From Actinomycetota bacterium (lineage in GTDB: Bacteria; Actinomycetota; Acidimicrobiia; IMCC26256; PALSA-610): 39,412 nt of DNA. A program made the translations under genes and the position numbers. The stretch spans positions 1-39,412 of the forward strand of contig PLBO01000111.1 in assembly GCA_003134555.1 (NCBI GenBank), read 5' to 3'. The notes beneath the pieces were generated by a model. It saw only the letters and a program-made list of their open reading frames with translations. It was not told the DNA's origin and did no database searches. Below are positions 17,849 to 26,456 of the stretch, in pieces (position 1 is the stretch's first letter; each line of letters starts with the position of its first letter).

Positions 17849-19350
17849 TCGGCGCCGGCGTCACACCGATCGCGCATGCTCCGGTCGACTGGTATGCGAT
17901 CGCGCCGGAGATCGCGTTGTTCGCGGCCGCGATCCTCATCGTGGTCCTTCGGTCGGTCGCGCGTCACGACCCGAAAGTGCACCAGGCGTCGATGCTGATT
18001 GCGATCGCCGGTGTCGCGGCATCGGCCCTATTCACCGGGGTTCAGTGGGCGTTCGTACACTCCAACGGGCCCTACCAGGCCATGAGCGGGCTCGTCGCGG
18101 TCGACGGCTTCGGCGTGTTCGTGAAGTCCGTGATCCTCGGCGCCACGCTGCTCGCCCTGTTGTTGTCCGGCGGCTACCTGCGGCGCGAGCACCTCGAGAG
18201 CCCCGAGTACTTCGCGCTGATGCTGTGCTCGGCCACAGGCATGATGCTGATGGCGTCGGCGAACGATCTCATCACCATCTTCTTGTCGCTCGAGATTCTT
18301 TCGATCGCGTTGTACGTGCTTGCCGCGTTCGACCGCCGTCGCCTTTCGTCACAGGAGGCCGGCCTCAAGTACTTCCTGCTCGGCTCGTTCTCGTCGGCGG
18401 TGTTCCTCTACGGCATCGCGCTCGTCTACGGCGCCACCGGAACGACAAGGCTGAGCGGCATCGCGCAGTTCCTCGCGAAGATCGTGCTCCTGCACGACGG
18501 CGTGTTGTTCGTCGGGCTTGCCTTGCTGCTCGTCGGGCTCGGCTTCAAGGTCGCCGCCGCGCCGTTCCACATGTGGACGCCCGACGTGTACCAGGGCGCA
18601 CCTACGCCGGTGACCGCGTTCATGGCGGCAGCGACCAAGGCCGCCGCGTTCGCCGCCGTGCTGCGCATCTTCGTCGGCGCGTTCCGGCTGTACGACGTCG
18701 ACTGGCGACCGGCGGTCTTCGGGCTCGCCGTGCTCAGTTTGTTGGTGGGCAGCATCGCGGCCGTCGTCCAGACCGACGTGAAGCGGATGCTCGCCTACCA
18801 GTCGATCTCGCACGCCGGCTACGTGCTCATCGGCGTTCAGGCGGCGACCGACAAGGGCACGAGCGCCGCGCTCTTCTACGTCTGCACGTACGCGGTGATG
18901 GCCACCGGCGCGTTCGCGATCGTGATGCTCGTCGCGCGCCGGGGCGACGACCGGCACGAACTGACCGACTATCGCGGGCTCGCGTCGGCGCGACCGGTGC
19001 TCGCCGGCTTGCTCACGTTGTTCCTCTTGGCCCAGGCCGGAGTTCCGCTCACCGGCGGGTTCGTCGCGAAGCTTTCGGTGTTCAGCGCGGCGATCGACGT
19101 GGGGCAATACTGGCTCGCGCTGGTCGGCATGCTCGCGGCGGTGATCGGCGCCTTCGTCTACCTCCGCATCGTGCTCGCGATGTACGCGCCACCCGACGAC
19201 GAGGCCGCGCCCGAGGGCCCTCGGATCGTGGTCGACGCGGGAACGGGTGTCGCGCTGACGATCGCCGCCGGCGCCATCGTCTTCCTCGGCGTGGTCCCCG
19301 GCATCGTGCTCGACTTCGCCCACGCCGCCACCCAGCTCCTCGCCCGCTAG
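17845..19350 (+). CDS. nuoN: NADH-quinone oxidoreductase subunit N (operon 1)
   Basis: A 501-residue antiporter-like NuoN (ND2), with about 14 helices. Seen: FLSLEILSIALYVLAAF with the conserved Glu, GLGFKVAAAPFHMWTPDVYQGAPTP, and DVKRMLAYQSISHAGYVLIG. It is the last gene of operon 1. GTG 17845 overlaps the nuoM stop. Only 8 bases separate its stop from that of the convergent propeller gene. Confidence 0.95.
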   Translation: MIGAGVTPIAHAPVDWYAIAPEIALFAAAILIVVLRSVARHDPKVHQASMLIAIAGVAASALFTGVQWAFVHSNGPYQAMSGLVAVDGFGVFVKSVILGATLLALLLSGGYLRREHLESPEYFALMLCSATGMMLMASANDLITIFLSLEILSIALYVLAAFDRRRLSSQEAGLKYFLLGSFSSAVFLYGIALVYGATGTTRLSGIAQFLAKIVLLHDGVLFVGLALLLVGLGFKVAAAPFHMWTPDVYQGAPTPVTAFMAAATKAAAFAAVLRIFVGAFRLYDVDWRPAVFGLAVLSLLVGSIAAVVQTDVKRMLAYQSISHAGYVLIGVQAATDKGTSAALFYVCTYAVMATGAFAIVMLVARRGDDRHELTDYRGLASARPVLAGLLTLFLLAQAGVPLTGGFVAKLSVFSAAIDVGQYWLALVGMLAAVIGAFVYLRIVLAMYAPPDDEAAPEGPRIVVDAGTGVALTIAAGAIVFLGVVPGIVLDFAHAATQLLAR

Positions 19351-19374
19351 CTCGGCGGTCAGGGGAGGGTGGCG
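19326..19374. terminator. Possible shared terminator between nuoN and the convergent propeller gene
   Basis: An inverted repeat, CGCCACCC at 19326-19333 and GGGTGGCG at 19367-19374, spans both stop codons. A shorter CTCC/GGAG pairing lies inside it. There is no T-tract and the loop is long, so this is only a weak candidate. Confidence 0.25.
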
Positions 19375-20453
19375 ATCTGTTGGAGGCCGTCGGTTCCTGC
19401 GATGACGCGCGTCTCCACACCGTCGGACGCGCGCAGAATCGCGATGTCTTGGTCTTGGACGACCAGGAGCGCGCGACTGTCCGGTGTCCACGTGAACGGG
19501 AGCGACGGGCTCGGAGAGTTCCGGCTGTGGGTCCGAGCGACCTCGCCGCCGGTCTTCGGGTCGAGGATGTACACGTCGGCGAGCGTCGTGGCGAGCGCCA
19601 GTCGCGTACCGTCGGGTGAGAACGCGGCGAACTCCGGCACGCGCGACAGCTGGACGGTCGTGACGGTAGCTCGAGGCAGGTCGACGACCTCGAGTGAGCA
19701 TCCGTTGTAACCGCACCTGTTCTTGAATGCGACAGTCCGTGGTCCGGTGGTGAGGAGCTGCGCACCGAGAGGTTCGATCGGTCGAACCGTGCCGTTCGAC
19801 CACAGGACCCACCCGGAGTGCACGTCGAGGGCGACGAACCCGTCCGCAACGGCGGCGACGACGCGCAGGCCAACGGGTTCGCGCTCGAACTCGCTCCGGT
19901 GATCGAGACGAAGGGTCCCGTCGTCGCGCAAGAGCCACCACCGCCCGGGCGTGACCGCCCGTATCGCGACGTCACGCGACGACAGGGTGCGCGTCCCGAT
20001 CGGCTGAGTGGACACCAGCGTCTGCTGGAATGTCGACGCCAACAGGTTCGATCCGCTCTGATCCGTGATTGTGGCGTGACCCTCGGGCAGCGCGACGAGC
20101 GTCTCGGGTCCTGTGTCGTCGAAGACATAGAGCCGGTCGTCGATCACGGCGGCGAAGCGGCCGGACCCGACACTCTGCAGCGCGGTGCGCAACACGGGCG
20201 CGAGAACCGCGACGCGATCCACGTGAGGCTCCGAGGCTGGTGTCGTCGGCGCCGGGGGCGCATGGCCGCCCCGAGTCGTCAGCGCGATCGCGGCCCATGC
20301 CGCCAAACCGACTCCGACGAGGCCGATCCAGATCCACGCCGGCCGGCGGTCGCGCCGCCGCTCGAACCGTAATGGGTCGTCGCCCGGTTCGAGATCGACC
20401 GGTTCGAGATCGACCGGTTCGAGGTCGACCGGTTCGAGATCGTCCTCTGCCAT
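19359..20453 (-). CDS. Membrane-anchored beta-propeller-like protein with N-terminal DLEPV repeats
   Basis: A 364-residue protein: a cytoplasmic N-terminus with four DLEPV/DLEPG pentads (about residues 5-24), a short basic stretch, one membrane helix near residues 39-58, and a large domain predicted outside the membrane. That domain has propeller-type repeats such as AAFSPDGTRLALATTLADVYILD and TWTPDSRALLVVQDQDIAIL, as in WD40/TolB-like folds, and one close Cys pair (CGYNGC). A longer frame exists upstream, but ATG 20453 is supported by a TACGTT box 6 bases before it. No enzyme motif is seen; a sensor or scaffold is possible. It diverges from the LPRTG protein gene. Confidence 0.7.
   Translation of the reverse strand: MAEDDLEPVDLEPVDLEPVDLEPGDDPLRFERRRDRRPAWIWIGLVGVGLAAWAAIALTTRGGHAPPAPTTPASEPHVDRVAVLAPVLRTALQSVGSGRFAAVIDDRLYVFDDTGPETLVALPEGHATITDQSGSNLLASTFQQTLVSTQPIGTRTLSSRDVAIRAVTPGRWWLLRDDGTLRLDHRSEFEREPVGLRVVAAVADGFVALDVHSGWVLWSNGTVRPIEPLGAQLLTTGPRTVAFKNRCGYNGCSLEVVDLPRATVTTVQLSRVPEFAAFSPDGTRLALATTLADVYILDPKTGGEVARTHSRNSPSPSLPFTWTPDSRALLVVQDQDIAILRASDGVETRVIAGTDGLQQIATLP
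20386..20445. repeat. Four tandem 15-bp repeats
   Basis: The unit GGTTCGAGATCGACC on the plus strand occurs at 20386, 20401, 20416 (one change) and 20431 (two changes in the last bases). It is in frame within the propeller gene and encodes the repeated acidic pentad DLEPV, so copy number could vary without a frameshift. Confidence 0.85.
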
Positions 20454-20459
20454 GCGCGA

Positions 20460-20465
20460 AACGTA
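20460..20465 (-). promoter_or_regulatory. Likely leaderless -10 box (TACGTT) for the propeller gene
   Basis: TACGTT on the minus strand ends 6 bases before the ATG at 20453, with no ribosome-binding site between, as expected for a leaderless message. Confidence 0.4.
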
Positions 20466-20479
20466 CGCCTCGGGGGGGT

Positions 20480-20485
20480 TAGCGT
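20480..20485 (+). promoter_or_regulatory. Likely -10 box (TAGCGT) for the LPRTG protein gene
   Basis: TAGCGT ends 46 bases before the preferred ATG at 20532. Transcription would start near 20492, downstream of the alternative GTG start at 20484, which therefore cannot be used from this promoter. Confidence 0.45.
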
Positions 20486-20531
20486 GATGGCGCGTCGTTG
20501 TCGGCGCGTGGTTACGACGAGGAGGTCCGCG

Positions 20532-21026
20532 ATGCGTCGGATATTCGCCCTCAGCGGGATGATCCTGGTCGTCGTCCTCGCCGCCGCGGCGCCGGCGTCG
20601 GCCGCGACGATCGCCGTCTCGCCGACCTCCGTGCAGACCTCGGGCACGGTCACGGCATCGGGCGACGTCTTGGTCAACGGCACGCGCACCTGCGCAGTCG
20701 GCGACGATGTCACGTTGATCTCGAACGCGTTCGTCGGCTTCTCCGAGTTCGCCGGAGAGGGCGCATTGGTTCTGCCGGTCGACTCGACCGGCCACTTCAC
20801 CACCACAGTGGCGCTCAAGCCGTCCGTCGCGGCCGGCACCTACACGATCACGGGGCGGTGTGGCGGTGGCAACCTCGCCGTCTCCGCGACCTTGACGGTC
20901 ACGGGGCTCCCGAGGACGGGCGCATCGTTCGGCCCGCTCTCGGTCGCGCAGGTCGTGGCGATCTGTCTCGCGCTCGTCGTGCTCGGTGCCGGCCTGTTGC
21001 GAACCGGACGCCGCCGCGTGACCTGA
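20532..21026 (+). CDS. Secreted protein with C-terminal LPRTG sorting signal
   Basis: A 164-residue exported protein. The N-terminus MRRIFALSG and a hydrophobic run ending in APASAAT form a signal peptide, probably cut after ASA near residue 25. The mature part is Thr/Val/Ser-rich with a likely Ig-like beta-sandwich and one Cys pair. The C-terminus has LPRTG (about residues 127-131), a hydrophobic stretch and the basic end RTGRRRVT, the three-part cell-wall sorting signal recognised by sortases. ATG 20532 is chosen because a perfect AGGAGGT site sits 5 bases upstream; the longer frame from 20484 would put Arg-rich residues before the signal peptide. Ligand or role unknown. No sortase gene is in the window. 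Confidence 0.75.
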   Translation: MRRIFALSGMILVVVLAAAAPASAATIAVSPTSVQTSGTVTASGDVLVNGTRTCAVGDDVTLISNAFVGFSEFAGEGALVLPVDSTGHFTTTVALKPSVAAGTYTITGRCGGGNLAVSATLTVTGLPRTGASFGPLSVAQVVAICLALVVLGAGLLRTGRRRVT

Positions 21027-21032
21027 CGGCCT

Positions 21033-22052
21033 TCAGGCGCCTCGGCGGAGGCGGAAGCGGCGGCGTTGCTCGCGTACCAGGGCCTCGTCTACTGCCGTCG
21101 TCGCGACGGCGGCTGCCTCACGTGCATCGGCCAGCTCGCGCTCGTACTCGTCGAGCTTCGCCATCGAAAGTTTGTAGGCCGACTCGATCAGCTCGTGCGC
21201 GCCCGAGAAGTCGAAGAGGTCGCGCGTGTCGCGCGGGCGCGGGAGATCGATGATGTCGACGTGCTCGATCGCCTGCCGGCGCTCGAGCTCGTAGCGTTGG
21301 TTGCGCGCGTGCATGAAGCTCGTCATCACGACGTCGAGCGGTGAGCGCACCGCGTGATCGCCCACGCCCGCGGAGACGTTCAGGACGAACACGCGATCGA
21401 CCGGACCCGAGAGTGCGTGCCAGAGCGGCACGTTGTTCACGACGCCGCCGTCGACCAGCCGGCGCCCGCCGTGCACCACGATCGGGAAGACACCAGGGAG
21501 CGCGGAGCTCGCGAGCAGCGCGGGCTTCAGCGGTCCGCGCGCGAGGACCACTTCCTCGCCGGTATCGAGATCGGTCGCGATCACACGCAACGGGATCTCG
21601 AGATCCGAGAAGGAGCGAGCCGGCGTCGAGTGGTGGATCAGGGCGGCGAGGCCGTCGTTGTCGAACAGATGGGTGCCGCGGCGCACGATGTTCCACGCCC
21701 GGTGGATACGCCCGCCGGGAAAGACGTGGTCAGCCTGGAGCTGCTCCCAGACGGACGCGAGCTGCGCGACGCCGGTGAGGTTGGGTGCGTAGGCGACCGC
21801 GGCCCCGTTGAGCGCGCCGGCCGAGGTCCCGATCACGACGTCGGGCACGATGCCCCGCTCGAGGAGCGCCCGCAGCATCCCGACCTGGCTCACGCCCTGG
21901 TTGCCGCCGCCCGAGAGAACGAACGCGGTGAGCGGTCGCGGCGGCTGGGAAGCGCGGCGCGCCCGGTGACCGGCGGGGAAGGGCAGCCTCGTTCCCATGG
22001 TCGGTTCATCGGCCGGTTCGCGCTGTGGCTTGCGGGTGATCGCGGTGGACAT
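21033..22052 (-). CDS. Patatin-like phospholipase family protein
   Basis: A 339-residue patatin-family serine hydrolase, related to RssA/NTE-type lipases. Seen: the oxyanion-hole motif SGGGNQG (about residues 47-53), the nucleophile elbow GTSAG with Ser77, and the catalytic Asp in VDGGVVNN (Asp201). These form the Ser-Asp dyad expected to cleave acyl esters of phospholipids. The C-terminal 70 residues are charged and probably helical. No signal peptide, so it is likely cytoplasmic or membrane-associated. ATG 22052 is preferred because a TACCGT box lies 9 bases upstream. Other in-frame starts are 22142, whose codon overlaps the promoter box of the second nuo operon, and 21998. Confidence 0.85.
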   Translation of the reverse strand: MSTAITRKPQREPADEPTMGTRLPFPAGHRARRASQPPRPLTAFVLSGGGNQGVSQVGMLRALLERGIVPDVVIGTSAGALNGAAVAYAPNLTGVAQLASVWEQLQADHVFPGGRIHRAWNIVRRGTHLFDNDGLAALIHHSTPARSFSDLEIPLRVIATDLDTGEEVVLARGPLKPALLASSALPGVFPIVVHGGRRLVDGGVVNNVPLWHALSGPVDRVFVLNVSAGVGDHAVRSPLDVVMTSFMHARNQRYELERRQAIEHVDIIDLPRPRDTRDLFDFSGAHELIESAYKLSMAKLDEYERELADAREAAAVATTAVDEALVREQRRRFRLRRGA

Positions 22053-22061
22053 CTCGATGCC

Positions 22062-22067
22062 ACGGTA
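22062..22067 (-). promoter_or_regulatory. Likely leaderless -10 box (TACCGT) for the patatin-like gene
   Basis: TACCGT on the minus strand ends 9 bases before the ATG at 22052. This supports that start over the longer frame from 22142. Confidence 0.4.
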
Positions 22068-22111
22068 CCGAGGCCCGGGCGGGCGACAGTCGCCGCGAAA
22101 ACCCGCTCCGC

Positions 22112-22126
22112 ACGGTTCGTCACCGT
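22112..22126. promoter_or_regulatory. Inverted repeat ACGGT-N5-ACCGT upstream of the second nuo operon
   Basis: A 15-bp inverted repeat centred about 25 bases upstream of the TATACT box, overlapping the expected -35 region. It is a candidate operator for operon 2 or for the divergent patatin gene. Confidence 0.3.
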
Positions 22127-22141
22127 AAAACTGCCCCCGCA

Positions 22142-22147
22142 TATACT
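22142..22147 (+). promoter_or_regulatory. Likely -10 box (TATACT) of the second nuo operon
   Basis: TATACT matches the -10 consensus at five of six positions and lies 38 bases before the nuoA2 GTG. A GGAAG ribosome-binding site sits just ahead of that start. The -35 region, GTCACC at 17-bp spacing, is poor. Confidence 0.45.
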
Positions 22148-22185
22148 CCGCCCGACCCCTGAACCAACCGGCGACGGAAGCGCGC

Positions 22186-22548
22186 GTGACCGAGTTCTAC
22201 AGGCAGTATCTCGCCGTCGCGGTCTTCGTTCTGGCCGCATTCCTGATGGTCGGTGCGATGCTCGGCGTGGCGCGTCTCTTGCGCCCGAAGGTCCCGCAGG
22301 ACGAGAAGTACATCACCTACGAGTCGGGCTCCGACCCGCTGCCGTTGTTCGGCCAGATGAACGTCCGTTATTACATCTACGCCCTGCTTTTCGTGATCTT
22401 CGACGTCGAAGCCGTGTTCATCTTCCCGTGGGCCGTGAACGTCGAGGGCCTGGGGTGGTTCGGGCTGGTCGAGATGAGCGCATTCGTCGCAGTGCTCCTC
22501 CTCGGGCTGGCGTACGTCTGGCGGAAGGGGCTCTTGCGGTGGGCCTAG
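22186..22548 (+). CDS. nuoA: NADH-quinone oxidoreductase subunit A (operon 2, NdhC-like)
   Basis: A 120-residue three-helix NuoA of normal length. Where operon 1 NuoA has YECG, this copy has YESG, followed by [30 protein letters not shown]. The YESG form and the [17 protein letters not shown] pattern resemble NdhC of cyanobacterial and chloroplast NDH-1. It begins an 11-gene operon. GTG 22186 is preceded by GGAAG. Its last ten bases overlap the nuoB2 start. Confidence 0.95.
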   Translation: MTEFYRQYLAVAVFVLAAFLMVGAMLGVARLLRPKVPQDEKYITYESGSDPLPLFGQMNVRYYIYALLFVIFDVEAVFIFPWAVNVEGLGWFGLVEMSAFVAVLLLGLAYVWRKGLLRWA

Positions 22549-23048
22549 TCAGTTCGGGCAAAACACCGAAACCGCTCCAACACCTCCTGAACTACAGCCG
22601 TAAGTACTCGCTGTGGATGCTGCAGTGGGGTCTCGCGTGCTGCGCGATCGAGATGGGCGCCGCGCTCGCGGGCCCGCGCTACGACGTGATGCGCCTCGGC
22701 GTGATCCCGTTCCCGGCGAGTCCGCGCCAGGCCGACCTCATCGTCATCTCGGGAACCGTCACCGACAAGATGGCGCCGGCGATCAAGCGTCTCTACGAGC
22801 AGATGCCCGACCCGAAGTACGTCATCTCCATGGGTTCGTGCGCGAATTGCGGCGGTCCCTACTGGGACTCGTACTCGGTCACGAAGGGCGTCGACCAGAT
22901 CATCCCCGTCGACGTCTATGTCCCCGGATGCCCACCCCGACCCGAGGCGTTCATCCAGGGGATCGTGCTGTTGCAGCAGCGCATCATGAGCGAAGACCCG
23001 GCCGAGCGTTGGCGCGGCGCGACGCGGGAGCCGATCGTCGTTGGCTGA
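22539..23048 (+). CDS. nuoB: NADH-quinone oxidoreductase subunit B (operon 2)
   Basis: A 169-residue NuoB with the cluster N2 ligands C34-C35 (GLACCAIE), C101 (GSCANCGG) and C131 (GCPPRPE). C104 in GSCANCGG is an additional cysteine absent from the operon 1 copy. GTG 22539, with AAGGGG 8 bases upstream, overlaps the end of nuoA2 by 10 bases. The far upstream open frame is antisense to the patatin gene and is not used. Confidence 0.95.
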   Translation: MGLVSSGKTPKPLQHLLNYSRKYSLWMLQWGLACCAIEMGAALAGPRYDVMRLGVIPFPASPRQADLIVISGTVTDKMAPAIKRLYEQMPDPKYVISMGSCANCGGPYWDSYSVTKGVDQIIPVDVYVPGCPPRPEAFIQGIVLLQQRIMSEDPAERWRGATREPIVVG

Positions 23049-23715
23049 CGAAGCCGCGACCGAAGCGGTGCCCGCGCTGCGCGAGCAGGCGGTCGACGCG
23101 CTCGCACGTCTGCAGTCAGAACTGGGAGACGCGATCGTCGAGCACGGCGCCGCGTTCGGCGACGTCGTCGTGCGGGTGCGACGCGACGCGTGGCGCCGCA
23201 GCGCGCAGGTCTGCAAGGAGCAGCTCGGCTGCGACTACCTCTCGTTCATCGGCGGCATCGACTGGATGCCCACCCCCGCGGTCGCCGAAGAGGGTTCGGG
23301 CGACACGTCGACGCCCGCGCAGCCGAAGGAACAGACCTACGGGACCGCGGGGAGCGACGGCCGGTATCAACTGCTCGCGCTCGTCGAGTCGACGCGGCGC
23401 AAGAGCTGGCGCGTGATCCTGAAAACCGATCTCCCCGACGGCGACCTGCACGCGGAGTCGTGGGTGTCGGTGTATCCGGGCGCCGATTGGCACGAGCGCG
23501 AAGCGTGGGAGATGTACGGCTTCGTGTTCGACGGTCATCCGAGCCTGCGGCACCTCTATCTCCCATCGGAGTTCGAGGGGCATCCGCTGCGCAAGGACTA
23601 CCCGTTGCTCGCGCGCGAGGTGAAACCCTGGCCGGGGTTGGTCGACGTCGAGCCCATGCCCGGTGCGGCGACCGACGGTGACGGCGACGCCGAAGGCGCG
23701 GGTGAAACCGAGTGA
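23041..23715 (+). CDS. nuoC: NADH-quinone oxidoreductase subunit C (operon 2)
   Basis: A 224-residue NuoC, about 30 residues longer than the operon 1 copy. Seen: [20 protein letters not shown] and [17 protein letters not shown] in the C-terminal half, the family signature. A low-complexity Gly/Ser/Thr/Pro/Glu insert lies near residues 80-100, between two core strands. It starts with TTG 23041, overlapping the nuoB2 stop, with a GGGAG site upstream, and ends in GTGA with nuoD2. Confidence 0.92.
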   Translation: MADEAATEAVPALREQAVDALARLQSELGDAIVEHGAAFGDVVVRVRRDAWRRSAQVCKEQLGCDYLSFIGGIDWMPTPAVAEEGSGDTSTPAQPKEQTYGTAGSDGRYQLLALVESTRRKSWRVILKTDLPDGDLHAESWVSVYPGADWHEREAWEMYGFVFDGHPSLRHLYLPSEFEGHPLRKDYPLLAREVKPWPGLVDVEPMPGAATDGDGDAEGAGETE

Positions 23716-24908
23716 CGACCACCGACCTACCGCCGCCGGGCGAGCTTCCCGAGATCGCCGTCGACCCGGCCGCGTTCCGCCACCTCGCCGACGCGCAGGT
23801 GAACGTCGAGCTCGACACCGGCGACATGGTGCTGAACATCGGCCCGCAGCACCCGGCCACGCACGGAACGTTGCGCCTCGTCGTACGCCTCGACGGAGAG
23901 CGAGTGGTCTCGGCCGACCCGATCATCGGTTACATGCACCGCGGCTACGAGAAGCTGACCGAGTTCCGCACCTACCCGCAGATCACCACGCTCATCAATC
24001 GCATCGACTGGCTGTCGTCGTTCGCGAACGAGGTCCCGTTCATCGACGCGGCCGAACATCTGATGGCGATCGAAGCCCCGCCGCGCGCGCAGTACTTGCG
24101 GACGATCCTGACCGAGCTGTCGCGCATCGCCACCTTCGTGCTGTTCCTCGGCGAGATGGGGCTGCAGGTCGGCGCGATCACCCCCGCGTTCTACGGATTC
24201 CGCGACCGCGAGTACGTGCTGAACCTCATCGAGGCGGTCACCGGCGGTCGGTTCCACCCGAACTTCAACCGCATCGGCGGCATCAAGGACGACCTGCCGT
24301 GGGGTTGGATCTCGGAATGCCGCGGTGTGATGAACAAGGTGCTCGCGTCGTGCGACGAGTTCGACGACCTCGTCGTCGGCAACCCGATCTTCCAGAAGCG
24401 CACGCGTTCCATCGGCATCATCCCGCAGGAGCTCGGCGCCGCGTACGGCGTGTCGGGTTCGAACCTGCGGGCGTCGGGCGTCGACTGGGACCTGCGGCGC
24501 GACGGTCCGAAGTACCTCGTCTACGACGAGCTCGACTGGCAGGTCTGGACGCACCCCGACGGCGACTCGTTCGCGAGGTACTGGGTGCGCCTGCAGGAGA
24601 CGCGTGAGTCGGCGCGCATGGTGCTGCAGATGCTCGACCAGATGCCCAGCGGTCCGCTGATGGCGAAGGTGCCGCGCATCATCAAGGTTCCCGCGGGCGA
24701 GGTGTTCGTCAACACCGAGAACCCGCTCGGCGAGATGGGTTACTACGTGATCTCGAAGGGCGCGACCGGTCCCTTCCGCACCAAGATCCGCAGCGCGTCG
24801 TTCAGCAACGTCTCGATCCTGCCGTGGCTGCTCCGCGGCGTGTACGTGCCCGACATCGTCACCATCCTCGCGAGCCTGTACTTCATCCTCGGAGACATCG
24901 ACCGGTGA
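23712..24908 (+). CDS. nuoD: NADH-quinone oxidoreductase subunit D (operon 2)
   Basis: A 398-residue NuoD. Seen: [15 protein letters not shown] (residues 44-58) with the quinone-site His, Tyr88 in EFRTYPQ matching the quinone-binding Tyr, and the C-terminal GDIDR. Arg77 in GYMHRGYEK (codon 23940-23942) aligns with Arg85 of mature bovine NDUFS2, the residue dimethylated by NDUFAF7 in mitochondria; operon 1 NuoD has Thr there. A methyltransferase of that family is encoded at the end of this operon. GTG 23712 overlaps the nuoC2 stop. Confidence 0.95.
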   Translation: MTTTDLPPPGELPEIAVDPAAFRHLADAQVNVELDTGDMVLNIGPQHPATHGTLRLVVRLDGERVVSADPIIGYMHRGYEKLTEFRTYPQITTLINRIDWLSSFANEVPFIDAAEHLMAIEAPPRAQYLRTILTELSRIATFVLFLGEMGLQVGAITPAFYGFRDREYVLNLIEAVTGGRFHPNFNRIGGIKDDLPWGWISECRGVMNKVLASCDEFDDLVVGNPIFQKRTRSIGIIPQELGAAYGVSGSNLRASGVDWDLRRDGPKYLVYDELDWQVWTHPDGDSFARYWVRLQETRESARMVLQMLDQMPSGPLMAKVPRIIKVPAGEVFVNTENPLGEMGYYVISKGATGPFRTKIRSASFSNVSILPWLLRGVYVPDIVTILASLYFILGDIDR

Positions 24909-25948
24909 TCTCGCTCGACGTCGGTTGGGGAACCACTCTCGCCATCAAGACGGTCGTCGTGCTCGGCATCGTGCCGCTCACCGCGCTCATTCTCGGCTAC
25001 GTCTTCCTGCTGAAGATGATGAGCCACATGCAGAGCCGGCTCGGTCCCATGGACCCGGGCGGTTTCCACGGCTGGTACCAACTGATCGGCGACGGCATCA
25101 AGTTCCTCCAAAAGGAGGACATCACGCCGGCCGAAGCCGATCGCCGCGTGTTCGCGCTCGCGCCCGCGATCGTCGTGCTGTCGACGTTCCTCGTGTTCGT
25201 CGTCATCCCCGCGGGTCCGCGCGTCGCCGTGGCCTCGCTCGACTCGAAGTCGGCGTTCGACGGTGTGGGCGTGTTCTACGCACTCGCCGTCTCGTCCCTG
25301 TCGGTCATCGGTGTGTTGATGGCCGGGTGGGCCAGCTCGAACAAGTACGCGCTGCTCGGCGCGCTGCGGGCCGCGGCCCAGCTCATCGCGTACGAGCTCC
25401 CGCTCGTGCTCGCGGTCGTCGGTGTGGTGATCCAAACCGGCACGATGAGCCTGCAGGGCATTGTGAGCTTCCAGCAGAACGGTTCGCTCTTCGGCTGGAG
25501 CGGCCTCGGCTTCCCGCTCATCCTCACGCAGTTCGTCGGCTTCGCGCTCTTCATGGTCGCCGCGCAGGCGGAGCTGACCCAGCCACCGTTCGACATGCCG
25601 GTCGCGGAATCGGAGCTCGTCGCCGGCTACATGGTCGAGTACACCGGATTCCGGTTCCTGTTCTTCTTCATCGGGGAGTTCGGCACCGCGTTCGCGTTCG
25701 CCGCGCTCGCCGCCACCATGTTCCTCGGTGGTTGGTCGGTTCCGTGGGTACACGGCACCGCGGCCGACTTCCTCGGGCCCGTGGTGCTCTTCGCCAAGGT
25801 GATGTTCGTCGCGTTCTTGATGTTCTGGGCGCGCTTCACCTACCCGCGTTTTCGTGAAGACCAGCTGCAGGCGATCGCGTGGAAATGGCTCATCCCGATC
25901 GCGTTGGCGAACATCCTCGCAACGGGCGTATTGAAGGTGGCGTTCTGA
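24905..25948 (+). CDS. nuoH: NADH-quinone oxidoreductase subunit H (operon 2)
   Basis: A 347-residue NuoH (ND1) with about eight helices. Seen: [23 protein letters not shown], a variant of the usual NRIGPNRVGP loop, and [19 protein letters not shown] with [20 protein letters not shown] 24905 overlaps the nuoD2 stop as GTGA. Downstream, its TGA overlaps the ATG of a nine-codon mini-ORF that leads to nuoI2. Confidence 0.94.
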   Translation: MISLDVGWGTTLAIKTVVVLGIVPLTALILGYVFLLKMMSHMQSRLGPMDPGGFHGWYQLIGDGIKFLQKEDITPAEADRRVFALAPAIVVLSTFLVFVVIPAGPRVAVASLDSKSAFDGVGVFYALAVSSLSVIGVLMAGWASSNKYALLGALRAAAQLIAYELPLVLAVVGVVIQTGTMSLQGIVSFQQNGSLFGWSGLGFPLILTQFVGFALFMVAAQAELTQPPFDMPVAESELVAGYMVEYTGFRFLFFFIGEFGTAFAFAALAATMFLGGWSVPWVHGTAADFLGPVVLFAKVMFVAFLMFWARFTYPRFREDQLQAIAWKWLIPIALANILATGVLKVAF

Positions 25949-25977
25949 TGGGCGGGCAGATGGGCGGGAAGCGATGA
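25948..25977 (+). CDS. Nine-codon mini-ORF bridging nuoH2 and nuoI2
   Basis: ATG at 25948 shares its A with the nuoH2 TGA, the frame reads MGGQMGGKR, and its TGA (25975-25977) overlaps the nuoI2 ATG (25974). It restores the stop-start overlap used at nearly every other junction across what would otherwise be a 25-base gap. It may serve only to carry ribosomes to nuoI2. Whether the peptide matters, or is translated at all, is unknown. Confidence 0.35.
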   Translation: MGGQMGGKR

Positions 25978-26456
25978 AGCGCGAGATCAAGGGCATGCTC
26001 ACGGGCCTCGGCGTCACGTTCCGCACGATGATGAAGCCCGCGGTGACGGTCCAGTATCCGCACGAGCGGGAAGACCCGGCGCCGCGCGCCCGCGGTGTGA
26101 TCGCGCTCAAGGAGGAGAACTGCACGGTGTGCATGCTGTGCGCACGCTCGTGCCCCGACTGGTGCATCTACATCGAGGGCCACAAGGAGCAACGCCCGCC
26201 GCGCCGCGAAGGTGGTCGGCCCCGCAGCGTCAGTCTTCTCGACCGGTTCGACATCGACTACGCGCTGTGCATGTACTGCGGCATCTGCGTCGAGGTGTGT
26301 CCGTTCGACGCGTTGTTCTGGAGCCCCGAGTTCGAGTATTCCGAAACCCGGATCGCCGACCTGCTCCACGACAAGTTCAAGCTCGGCGAGTGGATGGCGT
26401 CGGTGCCCGAGCCCGAGCCGCTCGAGATGGGCGCCGAGGTGAAGGGCAAGAAATGA
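25974..26456 (+). CDS. nuoI: NADH-quinone oxidoreductase subunit I (operon 2)
   Basis: A 160-residue ferredoxin-like subunit with two [4Fe-4S] ligand sets: C50, C53, C56, C60 ([11 protein letters not shown]) and C99, C102, C105, C109 ([11 protein letters not shown]). A basic Pro/Arg-rich insert (residues 71-86) separates them. In the absence of NuoE, F and G this subunit would be the entry point for electrons, as in ferredoxin-dependent NDH-1, where NdhI binds ferredoxin. ATG 25974 has a GGGAAG element just upstream. Confidence 0.94.
   Translation: MKREIKGMLTGLGVTFRTMMKPAVTVQYPHEREDPAPRARGVIALKEENCTVCMLCARSCPDWCIYIEGHKEQRPPRREGGRPRSVSLLDRFDIDYALCMYCGICVEVCPFDALFWSPEFEYSETRIADLLHDKFKLGEWMASVPEPEPLEMGAEVKGKK

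Noticed and set aside
20484-20531. Earlier start of the LPRTG protein at GTG 20484
   Set aside because: It would lie before the predicted transcription start and lacks a ribosome-binding site, whereas ATG 20532 has a perfect one and a proper signal peptide.
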